7,949 nucleotides of DNA from Chloroflexota bacterium (GCA_003648125.1 QMOE01000083.1:1-7949); one strand, 5' to 3'. Positions 1 through 6,683 are shown, counted from the stretch's first letter. Numbers and translations are program-made. Notes: generated by a model from the sequence alone, not told the origin.

Positions 1-2
1 TT

Positions 3-27
3 GTCACGTTAAAAACGTGACCTACAT
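3..27. repeat. End of a small palindromic intergenic repeat (cut by window edge)
   Basis: GTCACGTT (3-10) and AACGTGAC (14-21) form a perfect 8-bp inverted repeat with a 3-nt loop, followed by CTACAT. Positions 4-26 align with 6837-6859, the right end of the 63-bp element near rplS, with three differences. Two of those differences fall on opposite sides of the same stem pair (T-A here, C-G there), so the hairpin is preserved. The rest of the element, if present, lies left of the window. It sits downstream of glnA and has no convincing U-tract of its own. Confidence 0.55.
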
Positions 28-161
28 TTTCGTTCTTGGTGGTGCGCAAGCGCTCGGGACAACTTTTCAATAAATGGGGGTGAGGTGGAGAAACGCCAGC
101 ATCTTGTTGGCATCTGGCGACCAGGATGGTCGCGTTCCCCCCGGATATTGCCAAGATACCA

Positions 162-1505
162 TCACGCCGTTTCCAGGTATCGTTCCAGTTCCCAGTTTGT
201 CACCTGGATGCGGTACTCGTCCCACTCTGTTCGCTTGGCCCGCAAGAAAGCATTGGCGACGTCCGCCCCCAAGGCATCCTTGATCACCTCGTCCTGCTCG
301 AACTCGTCGAGCGCTTCGGCCAGCGTGCCCGGCAGTGTGCCGATGGCTCGTTCGCGCAGCGTGCGCTCGTCAAAATCGTAGACATCCTCGTTGACCGGCT
401 GCGGCGCGGTCAGGTCTCGCTCAATGCCATCCAGCCCGGCCGCGAGCATGGCCGCAAAGGCCAGGTATGGATTGGTGCTGGGATCGGGGCAACGCAATTC
501 GGCCCGCGTGGCGCTTTTTTGTTGCTGCCCGTGCCCCGGGACGCGAATCAATGCCGAGCGGTTGAGATGCGCCCAGCAGATGTAGACCGGAGCTTCGTAA
601 CCCGGCGTCAACCGCTTGTAGCTGTTAACTGTGGGGGCCACCACCGCCGCCAGTGCTCGCGCGTGCTCGAGTTGCCCGGCGATAAAGCTACGGGCCAGCC
701 GCGAGAGACCGTACTCATCGCCTGCATCGTAAAACAGATTCCGTCCCGCGCTATCAAAGATGCTCTGATGGACGTGCATGCCGGAGCCATTGATGCCAAA
801 GATGGGCTTGGGCATAAAGCTGGCATAGATGCCATAACTGGCCGCTATCGCCCGCACGGCATACTTGAACGTGACGGCATTATCGGCGCTGGTCAGCGCA
901 TCGGCGTAGCGAAAGTCAATCTCGTGTTGACCGGTGGCTACCTCGTGGTGACTCATCTCCACTTGCATGCCCATTCCCTCTAATGCCAGGATGATCTCGC
1001 TGCGCACCTGTTGCGCCTCGTCGCGGGGTGAGAAGTCGAAATAGCTGCCCACGTCGTGCGGGGCGGGCCGGGTTGGATGCCCGTTATTGTTTCCATTGTC
1101 GCGTTTGAACAGGAAAAACTCGAGCTCGGGCCCCAAGTTGCAGATGTACCCCTGCTCGGCGGCCCGGTTCACCATACGCTGCAGCACCACTCGCGGCGCG
1201 TTGAGCGAGGGCTGTCCGCCAGGGTTATGGACGTCACAGATCAGGCGTGCCCGCCGCCGTTCCGGCGCGCTCCACGGGAGCACGCAATAGGTCGTCTGGT
1301 CGGGCACGAGGATTCTGTCGCTCTCGTAAATGCGGGCGAATCCCTCGATGGATGAACCATCGAACCAGACGCCGTTTTCCAGGGCCTCTTCGAACCGGCC
1401 CACGGGGATGGTGACGCTCTTGATTGTCCCCAGGATGTCGGTGAACTGGAGGCTGATGAACTGGACGCCATCCTCTCTCACCCGATCAATCAAATCGCCG
1501 GACAT
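162..1505 (-). CDS. glnA: Glutamine synthetase, type I (GSI-alpha-like)
   Basis: This cytoplasmic enzyme makes glutamine from glutamate, ammonia and ATP. At 447 residues it has the usual GSI length. Visible motifs are the beta-grasp segment with DGSSIEGFAR (49-58), the metal and glutamate site GPELEFFLF (126-134), HHEVATGQHEIDFRY (186-200), NGSGMHVHQS (239-248), the flap NSYKRLTPGYEAP (294-306, Glu304) and RCPDPSTNPYLAF (338-350). Arg58 aligns with the Bacillus Arg62 used in glutamine feedback inhibition, and the adenylylation motif NLYDLP is absent. Both point to GSI-alpha, controlled by feedback and not by adenylylation. The start is set by AAAGGAGAAG 5 nt upstream. The gene begins 17 bp after aspS with no promoter or terminator between, so it should share the aspS leader. 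The family call is very secure; the regulatory subtype is inferred from motifs. Confidence 0.97.
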   Translation of the reverse strand: MSGDLIDRVREDGVQFISLQFTDILGTIKSVTIPVGRFEEALENGVWFDGSSIEGFARIYESDRILVPDQTTYCVLPWSAPERRRARLICDVHNPGGQPSLNAPRVVLQRMVNRAAEQGYICNLGPELEFFLFKRDNGNNNGHPTRPAPHDVGSYFDFSPRDEAQQVRSEIILALEGMGMQVEMSHHEVATGQHEIDFRYADALTSADNAVTFKYAVRAIAASYGIYASFMPKPIFGINGSGMHVHQSIFDSAGRNLFYDAGDEYGLSRLARSFIAGQLEHARALAAVVAPTVNSYKRLTPGYEAPVYICWAHLNRSALIRVPGHGQQQKSATRAELRCPDPSTNPYLAFAAMLAAGLDGIERDLTAPQPVNEDVYDFDERTLRERAIGTLPGTLAEALDEFEQDEVIKDALGADVANAFLRAKRTEWDEYRIQVTNWELERYLETA

Positions 1506-1522
1506 ATTTTCTTCTCCTTTGT

Positions 1523-3298
1523 CTACTTGTCTACTTTGTCCACTATCCGTATGTAAAGTTCTGCCAGTTGTTCCGGCTCTGCCGGTGAGGGTGCGCCGGC
1601 CATCAAATCTGCCGCCTGTTGTGTCTTGGGAAAGGCGATCACTTCGCGGATGTTTGGCTCGCCGGCCAGAAGCATCACCAGCCGGTCAATCCCCGGCGCG
1701 ATCCCGCCGTGGGGCGGGGTGCCGTACTCGAACGCCTCCAGCATATGACCAAATCGCTCCCGCGCCACATCCATATCAAGCCCAATTAACTCGAACACTT
1801 TTTCCTGCACGTCGCGCCGGTGAATTCGGATGCTGCCACCGGCGACTTCGTACCCATTGCAGACCAGGTCGTGTTGCTGTCCCCGCGCCGCGCCCGGGTC
1901 GGTCTCCAAGAGCGGTGTATCCTCTGGCATCGGCGCGGTGAACAGGTGGTGACTGGGATCCCAGCGTTGCCCTTCCTCGTCCCACTCGAAAAGCGGAAAG
2001 TCGAGCACCCAGCAGAAAGCCAATCCGCCGCGATCGCGCAATCCCAGCCGCTCTCCCAATTCTAATCGTAGTTTGCCCAGCGCAGCGTTCACGATCTTGG
2101 CCTGGGCAGCGACGAACAGCAGCAAGTCGCCCGGCTCCGCCTCCATCCGCGCGACGATGGCGGCTACCTCATCCTCGGCGAGGAACTTGGCAAAGGATGA
2201 GCGGACATCGCCCTCCTGGCTCAACGCCAGCCAGGCCAGCCCTTTGGCCCCTTCTTGTCGGGCCAGCGCGGTCAATTCGTCAATCTGACGGCGGCTGTAG
2301 GTACCGCATCCGGGGGCGCGGATTCCCTTGACCTGCCCGCCACCGGCGACGGTCTGGCTGAATATCCCAAATCCACATTCCGCCGCCAGGTCAGAGATGT
2401 CCGTCAGTTCCACTCCAAAGCGCATGTCTGGCCGGTCGGTGCCAAAGCGACGCATCGCCTCGGCGTAAGTGAGACGGGGGAAAGGCTTGGAGAGCAGCTT
2501 ACGCTCGGAACAAGTTTCGACGATGCTGATCATCAGTTCTTCGGCCAGCGATATCACGTCTTCCTGTTCGACAAAACTCATCTCCAAGTCCAATTGGGTG
2601 AATTCGGGCTGACGGTCGCCGCGCTGGTCCTCGTCTCGGAAGCAGCGGGCGATCTGAAAGTAACGCTCGTACCCGGCGACCATGAGCAGTTGTTTGAGTT
2701 GTTGCGGCGATTGGGGCAGGGCGTAGAATTTGCCGGGATGCACGCGGCTGGGAACTAGATAGTCCCGCGCTCCCTCCGGCGTGGTCTTGAACAGGATGGG
2801 GGTCTCAATCTCGATAAAGCCCCGGTCGGAGAGAAAATCGCGGATGTGCTTGACCACCCGGTGGCGCAGGATAAGGTTGCGCTGCATACGCGGCCGCCGC
2901 AGGTCGAGGTAGCGGTACTTTAAGCGCAGCGATTCGTCCACGGGGCTATCGTCGTAGATGTAGAAAGGCGGTGTCTTGGCCGGGTTGAGTACCTTTACCT
3001 CACGAGCCACGACTTCGACCTCGCCCGTAGGCATATCGGAATTGGTCAATCCCTCTGGTCTGGCCTGGACAGTGCCTCTGACTTGCAGCACGTACTCGCT
3101 GCGTGCGTGTTGCATCGTCGCGTGCGCCTCCGGCGCTCCGTCGGGGTTAGCCGTTATTTGCACTATGCCGGAACGGTCGCGCAGGTCCAGGAAAACCAGG
3201 CCGCCGTGGTCGCGCCAGCGATTGACCCAGCCCGCCAGCGTGACCTCTTGGCCTATGTGCGTGGCCCGTAATTCTCCGCAATTGTGTGTCTTCAACAT
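1523..3298 (-). CDS. aspS: Aspartyl-tRNA synthetase, bacterial type, probably non-discriminating
   Basis: This class IIb synthetase attaches aspartate to tRNA. The 591-residue length fits the bacterial form. Domains in order: an OB-fold anticodon-binding domain (about 1-105), catalytic core with motif 1 around 158-183, [11 protein letters not shown] (196-206), motif 2 with RCFRDEDQR (218-226), an inserted GAD domain (about 290-410), and motif 3 GIAPGIDRL (532-540). His31 (in RDHGG) and Gly83 (in RPEG) match the residues reported for non-discriminating AspRS such as that of Pseudomonas aeruginosa; E. coli has Leu and Lys there. The enzyme probably also makes Asp-tRNA-Asn for GatCAB, but no gat gene lies in this window to support that. 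The ATG is set by AGAGGAGA about 6 nt upstream. It is the first structural gene of an aspS-glnA operon behind a promoter, leader ORF and terminator. Confidence 0.97.
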   Translation of the reverse strand: MLKTHNCGELRATHIGQEVTLAGWVNRWRDHGGLVFLDLRDRSGIVQITANPDGAPEAHATMQHARSEYVLQVRGTVQARPEGLTNSDMPTGEVEVVAREVKVLNPAKTPPFYIYDDSPVDESLRLKYRYLDLRRPRMQRNLILRHRVVKHIRDFLSDRGFIEIETPILFKTTPEGARDYLVPSRVHPGKFYALPQSPQQLKQLLMVAGYERYFQIARCFRDEDQRGDRQPEFTQLDLEMSFVEQEDVISLAEELMISIVETCSERKLLSKPFPRLTYAEAMRRFGTDRPDMRFGVELTDISDLAAECGFGIFSQTVAGGGQVKGIRAPGCGTYSRRQIDELTALARQEGAKGLAWLALSQEGDVRSSFAKFLAEDEVAAIVARMEAEPGDLLLFVAAQAKIVNAALGKLRLELGERLGLRDRGGLAFCWVLDFPLFEWDEEGQRWDPSHHLFTAPMPEDTPLLETDPGAARGQQHDLVCNGYEVAGGSIRIHRRDVQEKVFELIGLDMDVARERFGHMLEAFEYGTPPHGGIAPGIDRLVMLLAGEPNIREVIAFPKTQQAADLMAGAPSPAEPEQLAELYIRIVDKVDK

Positions 3299-3399
3299 CA
3301 GCCATCTCCTCTACATAGATTTGAGGTAACTGCTCAGGCATAACCCGTTCGAGTTTTCGAAGTGCCCGGCACTTACGATTTGAGTATTTTGCCCTACGT

Positions 3400-3429
3400 A
3401 AAAAGCCGCCCAGCATCGGGCGGCTTTTT
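3400..3429 (-). terminator. Intrinsic terminator in the aspS leader (attenuator)
   Basis: Read on the minus strand, AAAAAGCCGCCC (3429-3418), a 6-nt loop and GGGCGGCTTTTT (3411-3400) form a perfect 12-bp hairpin ending in five U residues. It lies between the aspS promoter and the aspS start, about 100 nt before the ATG. It therefore cannot end an upstream minus-strand gene, because none exists here; it would stop leader transcripts. The hairpin is symmetric, so plus-strand termination is possible, but no plus-strand gene precedes it. Confidence 0.88.
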
Positions 3430-3521
3430 GTTGCAAAAGCAAGAAGCAGACGTGTCACACCGTCGGCCGCCCTCGAGGCGAGCAGGGCTGGTTATCATTA
3501 TCCACGATCAGCCGAACGGTG
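3418..3521 (-). promoter_or_regulatory. Alternative RNA pairings of the aspS attenuator
   Basis: Three competing pairings are visible in the minus-strand leader RNA. (1) CACCGTTCGGCTG (3521-3509) pairs with CGGCCGACGGTG (3469-3458), 12 bp including one U-G pair and one bulged U. (2) GGGCGGC (3472-3466) pairs with GCCGCCC (3424-3418), 7 bp, and would break the terminator. (3) GCCGCCC is also the left arm of the terminator. Pairings 1 and 2 share 3466-3469 and exclude each other. A ribosome stalled on the Asp/Asn codons would cover the left arm of pairing 1 and free the antiterminator. A ribosome at the leader stop codon would cover GGGCGGC and let the terminator form. The pairings are seen; the mechanism is inferred. 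Confidence 0.68.
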
Positions 3522-3532
3522 ATTGTCATCAT
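3455..3532 (-). CDS. aspS-glnA leader peptide (25 aa, Asp-Asn-Asp-Asn-Gln)
   Basis: This is a 26-codon ORF starting ATG ATG and ending TGA, directly downstream of the aspS promoter and 25 nt before the attenuator hairpin. Codons 11-15 are GAT AAT GAT AAC CAG (3502-3488), that is Asp-Asn-Asp-Asn-Gln. These match the substrate and downstream products of the two genes that follow: AspRS, probably charging both tRNA-Asp and tRNA-Asn, and glutamine synthetase. The likely role is a cis-acting sensor of aminoacyl-tRNA supply, not a stable protein; the peptide resembles no known family. No clear Shine-Dalgarno site precedes it. The predicted transcript start is only a few bases from the first ATG, so initiation may be leaderless or nearly so. 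The start could also be the second ATG (3529). The ORF is certain, its translation is not shown. Confidence 0.72.
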   Translation of the reverse strand: MMTITVRLIVDNDNQPCSPRGRPTV

Positions 3533-3542
3533 CTCGGCGAAA

Positions 3543-3570
3543 AGTATAGCACACTTTTTGCGAGTGTCAA
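3543..3570 (-). promoter_or_regulatory. Sigma-70-type promoter of the aspS-glnA operon
   Basis: TTGACA (3570-3565) and TATACT (3548-3543) are separated by 16 bp, with TGC just upstream of the -10 giving an extended -10 element. The -35 is a perfect consensus and the -10 matches five of six. Transcription should start near 3536, just before the leader ORF. Confidence 0.85.
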
Positions 3571-3581
3571 GCGGCGATAAC

Positions 3582-3609
3582 TTGCCACTTGTGCAACGTA
3601 GTGTATAAT
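3582..3609 (+). promoter_or_regulatory. Promoter of the YtxH-like gene
   Basis: TTGCCA (3582-3587) and a perfect TATAAT (3604-3609) are separated by 16 bp and lie 33 bp before the ATG of the small plus-strand gene. It is back to back with the aspS promoter, the two -35 boxes being 11 bp apart. Confidence 0.75.
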
Positions 3610-3642
3610 GCTTGCACAGATTGAGTATTCGAGGAGGTAAAG

Positions 3643-3894
3643 ATGCGAAAAGGGTTTAGCTTCCTGGCCGGGTTGCTGGCCGGGGCAGTGGTTGGGGTGG
3701 CAGCCGCGATGCTGCTGGCTCCTTATTCGGGGACCGAGTTACAGGAGCGGATGCGCACCCGCGCGCAGGGATTGATCGAGGAAGGGAAACGAGCCGCCGC
3801 TGCCCGTCGGGCTGAACTGGAAGCTCAATTGGAGGCTTTCAAGCGCGGCAACGCGGTCACTATCGAAACAACACCCGAGCAGCCCCAGGCATAG
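3643..3894 (+). CDS. YtxH-like small membrane protein
   Basis: This 83-residue protein has a Gly/Ala-rich hydrophobic helix (about 5-26) that runs into LLAPYSGTELQERM, the pattern typical of YtxH-domain proteins. A charged Ala/Arg/Glu-rich segment follows (about 35-68), likely helical or coiled-coil, then a short polar tail. It is probably anchored in the cytoplasmic membrane by the N-terminal helix. YtxH proteins are widespread in bacteria and often linked to stress, but their biochemical role is not established. The start is set by AGGAGGT (3632-3638), 4 nt before the ATG. It is a single-gene unit with its own promoter, divergent from aspS and convergent with the lipoprotein gene. The family call rests on the helix plus LLAP-x-SG motif. 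Confidence 0.82.
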   Translation: MRKGFSFLAGLLAGAVVGVAAAMLLAPYSGTELQERMRTRAQGLIEEGKRAAAARRAELEAQLEAFKRGNAVTIETTPEQPQA

Positions 3895-3909
3895 ACCTTA
3901 TAACGAAGG

Positions 3910-3943
3910 AGAAGCCAGGTTCTTTCCGAAAAACCTGGCTTCT
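3910..3943. terminator. Hairpin between convergent genes
   Basis: AGAAGCCAGGTT (3910-3921) and AACCTGGCTTCT (3932-3943) form a perfect 12-bp stem. The loop can pair further (TTT with AAA around CCG) if one C bulges out. It lies 15 bp after the YtxH-like gene and 8 bp from the end of the convergent lipoprotein gene, where a bidirectional terminator is expected. Neither strand has a proper U-tract, so it may instead be a hairpin repeat or mRNA-stabilising element. Confidence 0.55.
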
Positions 3944-3951
3944 GACAGCCT

Positions 3952-5889
3952 TTAGGGTCTTGAAATCGTCATCTCGTACAACGTCGGGTGAGTGGTGATT
4001 GGCGCCAGCCCAGAGATCACGAGCACTGCTTCGCGCCAGCCTTCGCTTCCCAGTCCCACTGTCCACTCTGCTGTTTGATCTTTCTCCATCGGCAGCCGCT
4101 CGATTGTAGCGGTTTCGCCCAGTCCGATCAACAGCGCCAGGTAGCGCTGGGGCACGAAATCATCCGTGCGCACAAAGCCGGCTGCTTCCCATCCGCCCTC
4201 TCCAGTCTCCGCATCGTCGCTGTAACCAATCTCGGGGATGGCGACGTCGTCTAGCACAAAGCCCGCCCCGACCACCGCTTCGTCAGTCAAATATGCGAAC
4301 CTCACCAGCACCTCGCCCCCGACCCAGGGGGTCAAGTCTACTTCTTCGTACATCCACCCTTCGCTAGCGCCGGTGTAGCCCCAGCCTGGATTATTGTCGT
4401 GCGGATCGGCATCGCTGCCGGAGGGAGGGGAGAGCATCTGCCACTGCTCCCCGCCGGTGCTGCTAATCTCGACGGTGGCATAGTCATAGTCCGGCTCGAT
4501 ATTGTACCACGTCCAATAGGTCAGCGTCGCCTGCTCGACCGCGGAGAGATCAAAGGCGCGGGTGAGCGTGGTCAGCGATTCGTCGGCGCGGTTGGCCCAC
4601 CAAAAGTAGCGCCCGCTGTGGGGCAGGACGTTCAACAAGGGAGTCGCAGTCGCCCCGGTGAACTGGATGTGGAGGTCTTGGTCGCCTCGCAGCAGGATAT
4701 AGTCCGCACCGAATTGTTGAACGGATGATTCCACCGCAGCCGGATAGTTCTCGTAGACGGCGGTGGGCGCGGGCAGTTCCAGGTCCAGGGTGACGTAGCC
4801 ACGCTTGGGCTGATCATCATCTAAATAGTTGGCCGCCAGCCACTCGGCGAAGAAATCCTCAAAGGTCAAATCCGTCTCCAACTCTGCCAGCGTGGCATCA
4901 AATCCGGCTACCCCGTTGAGTGGTTGAGCCACCAGCGCCTGTGTACCCGCATCGCCAAAACGCTCGTGAAAGTAGGTGGTAAAGAGATAGGCAGCTCCCC
5001 GATGGGCGGCTGCACTTGCGTCGTCCCAGGTGGTGAGCGCTGTGTCGGGGTGCTTTAGGTAATCTCGCTCGACAGTGCCCGTGTCCAGACCGTTCAAATG
5101 GACGGCCAGTTCCGCCAGCCCCTCCTTCACCCATCGCTCCTCGTTTCGATCCTGGGCCCATTGAATGAGACGCTGGAACTGACGCGCCAGCAGAGCATAA
5201 TAAGCTGGACTGCCTACTTGGACTTGCTCGGTGCTGACGGTGATCATCTCGGCCTCGTTGGAAAGGGGGTACAGATCGTGGGGGAACTCGTCTCTGCTAA
5301 AAGTGTAACCCATCACGTCTTCCCCCAGGTCAGTGGCGTGCAGAACGTGGATGTGCGGGTCGTTATCCACCCCTGGTGTCCACTCGGAGCCGAAGGCGGC
5401 GCGGGCGATGGGGTAGATTTGCGTCTCGAAGAAAGTTGCCGCTTTCTCCAATTCGCGTACATCGTGCCACACCCCTTCCTCGACCCACATGGCGACGTGC
5501 TCGGTCTGCACGCGCAGGCGGCCCTGTATTTCCCGCCGCTCTCTGGTGATTCCGTCGGTGACCCAGAAGGCACTGATGGCGTTGGGAACCCGGCGGGGGG
5601 GATCGGGGTTGATGACGGTATAGTCAAAGGGACGGAGGGGAGGCTCGGCCAACAGTGCATCCAGGCCGGCGTGATCATCATCAGGGATGGGGGTGCGGAT
5701 TGGCTCGGTGACTTGCGTAGGGCTGGGTACGGTGGTTGGAGTGTGGGTGGGTGTGGGCGTGTAATCGGGTGTGGAGGTGGGGGTGTGAGTGGATGTAGGG
5801 ATAGGAGTATGGGTGGGTGTGGGCGCCGGCGCGCAGGCCGTCAAGATCAACAGCGAGATGGCAATCGCCAGGCGACGTGGGCGCAACAT
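3952..5889 (-). CDS. Lipoprotein with degenerate metallopeptidase-like domain and Pro/Thr stalk
   Basis: This predicted 645-residue surface lipoprotein starts with basic residues, a hydrophobic core and the lipobox LTAC (Cys19). A Pro/Thr/Ser stalk follows (about 20-69). Residues about 75-350 resemble secreted gluzincin-like peptidases of Chloroflexi. Where such enzymes have HExxH, this protein has RQFQR (236-240); the downstream WVKEGLAE segment with Glu256 and Glu260 is intact. Both zinc histidines and the catalytic Glu are thus replaced, so it is probably not an active zinc peptidase of that type. The C-terminal part, including WTWYNIEPDYDYATVEIS (about 457-473), resembles the beta-sandwich region of immune inhibitor A-type proteins. 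ATG at 5889 is preferred over TTG at 5925 because it begins the signal peptide directly and follows the upstream stop by 1 nt. Function is unknown; binding of peptide or surface ligand is possible. Confidence 0.78.
   Translation of the reverse strand: MLRPRRLAIAISLLILTACAPAPTPTHTPIPTSTHTPTSTPDYTPTPTHTPTTVPSPTQVTEPIRTPIPDDDHAGLDALLAEPPLRPFDYTVINPDPPRRVPNAISAFWVTDGITRERREIQGRLRVQTEHVAMWVEEGVWHDVRELEKAATFFETQIYPIARAAFGSEWTPGVDNDPHIHVLHATDLGEDVMGYTFSRDEFPHDLYPLSNEAEMITVSTEQVQVGSPAYYALLARQFQRLIQWAQDRNEERWVKEGLAELAVHLNGLDTGTVERDYLKHPDTALTTWDDASAAAHRGAAYLFTTYFHERFGDAGTQALVAQPLNGVAGFDATLAELETDLTFEDFFAEWLAANYLDDDQPKRGYVTLDLELPAPTAVYENYPAAVESSVQQFGADYILLRGDQDLHIQFTGATATPLLNVLPHSGRYFWWANRADESLTTLTRAFDLSAVEQATLTYWTWYNIEPDYDYATVEISSTGGEQWQMLSPPSGSDADPHDNNPGWGYTGASEGWMYEEVDLTPWVGGEVLVRFAYLTDEAVVGAGFVLDDVAIPEIGYSDDAETGEGGWEAAGFVRTDDFVPQRYLALLIGLGETATIERLPMEKDQTAEWTVGLGSEGWREAVLVISGLAPITTHPTLYEMTISRP
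5692..5829 (-). repeat. Low-complexity Pro/Thr-coding stalk in the lipoprotein gene
   Basis: On the plus strand this stretch is a GT-rich run of GGTGTGGGTG-like units. On the coding strand it gives repeated Thr-Pro pairs (about residues 21-66) just after the lipidated Cys. It likely serves as a spacer between membrane and folded domain and may change length by slippage. Confidence 0.7.
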
Positions 5890-5890
5890 T

Positions 5891-6625
5891 CTAACCAGCC
5901 CGAGCTGCCTTGACCAATCCCTCAAAGAGACAGCGCATCACGGGATGGCTTTCGACCATTCTCTCGGGGTGCCATTGCACGCCGATGCAAAAGGGATGGG
6001 TGGGCGCTTCCAGGCTCTCGATGACACCGTCGGGAGCGCGGGAGGTGATGACTAGCCCCGTGCCGATAGTTTTGATTGCTTGATGGTGGGAGCTGTTCAC
6101 GCCCAATTCGCCAGCTCCCAACAACATCGCCAGCCGGCTACCATCTGCCACCTCGATAGTATGAACCACCGCGTGCATAAGGCGACCGGAAATGGGGTTG
6201 CTGTGAGAGAGAGCATCGGGAACTTGGGTGGAGATGTCTTGAATGAGTGTTCCCCCGGTCGCGACGTTGAGTACTTGAGCGCCCCGGCAGATTGCCATCA
6301 GGGGCAGTCCTTTCGCCAGCGCCCATCGCGCCAGCGCGAGTTCCGTCTGGTCGCGCTGCTCGTCCACACGTCGCAGCAATCCGCTGTCGTCCTCATTGTA
6401 CGACGCCGGTGAGATGTCGCCGCCGCCGGAGAGAATCAGGCCGTCGAGATGTTCAAAGATAGCGCCTAGTCCCTCCTCCTCTACGTGCGGAGGGATGATC
6501 ACCGGAGCGCCCCCGCCCAATTCAACAGCCTGAACGTAAGGCTGGTTGATGGCAAAGAGGGGGCGATTGGGCGGGCGGGCGGATTGGTCGGTGTGGCCGG
6601 TGATGCCGATGACGGGAAGAGTCAT
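5891..6625 (-). CDS. Class I glutamine-amidotransferase-like hydrolase (peptidase C26, gamma-glutamyl hydrolase/PuuD-like)
   Basis: This 244-residue cytoplasmic protein belongs to the peptidase C26 group, which cleaves gamma-glutamyl bonds, for example gamma-glutamyl-GABA in putrescine breakdown. Visible motifs are IGITGHTD near the N-terminus, ILSGGGDISP (64-73), the nucleophile elbow AICRGAQVLNV with Cys113, VNSSHHQAIK, and GVQWHPE with His219 and Glu221, completing the Cys-His-Glu triad. The start is at 6625 because AGGAGG (6640-6635) lies 9 nt upstream and the family N-terminus begins there; extension to 6673 has no such support. It is followed after 1 nt by the lipoprotein gene, suggesting translational coupling. 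No other putrescine genes are nearby, so the substrate is open and no gene symbol is given. No clear promoter was found upstream; palindromic repeats occupy that region. Confidence 0.9.
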   Translation of the reverse strand: MTLPVIGITGHTDQSARPPNRPLFAINQPYVQAVELGGGAPVIIPPHVEEEGLGAIFEHLDGLILSGGGDISPASYNEDDSGLLRRVDEQRDQTELALARWALAKGLPLMAICRGAQVLNVATGGTLIQDISTQVPDALSHSNPISGRLMHAVVHTIEVADGSRLAMLLGAGELGVNSSHHQAIKTIGTGLVITSRAPDGVIESLEAPTHPFCIGVQWHPERMVESHPVMRCLFEGLVKAARAG

Positions 6626-6683
6626 TGAGTGAGGCCTCCTGATGACCTGGACGACATCTTTTCGAATTAGCAACTGCTCAGCC

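Noticed and set aside
117..133. Stem GCGACCA/TGGTCGC after glnA as a terminator
   Set aside because: The stem is only 7 bp with a 3-nt loop and no U-tract on the minus strand follows; it may be chance.
126..983. Long plus-strand ORF opposite glnA
   Set aside because: It mirrors the codon pattern of glnA on the other strand, has no ribosome site, and does not resemble a protein family.
3348..3374. Two small adjacent hairpins (TTCGA/TCGAA and AAGTGC/GCACTT) between the attenuator and aspS
   Set aside because: Stems of 5-6 bp are short, no link to the attenuator pairings was found, and no known motif matches.
3147..3458. Minus-strand 103-codon ORF overlapping the aspS leader and start
   Set aside because: It reads through the terminator hairpin and into aspS in another frame; the aspS frame has the strong Shine-Dalgarno site and full family match.
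3299..3540. T-box riboswitch in the aspS leader
   Set aside because: The conserved T-box antiterminator sequence (TGGNACCGCG-like) is absent and the leader before the terminator is too short for a normal stem I; the ORF with Asp/Asn codons explains the terminator better.
5098..5913. Long plus-strand ORF opposite the lipoprotein gene
   Set aside because: Antisense shadow with a low-complexity Gly/Val tail made by the Pro/Thr stalk; no start signals.
5890..5925. TTG start at 5925 for the lipoprotein gene
   Set aside because: It would put 12 extra residues before the signal peptide and overlap the C26 gene by 35 nt; ATG at 5889 gives a standard lipoprotein signal.
6626..6673. N-terminal extension of the C26 protein to 6673
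   Set aside because: The family N-terminus and AGGAGG ribosome site both point to ATG at 6625.
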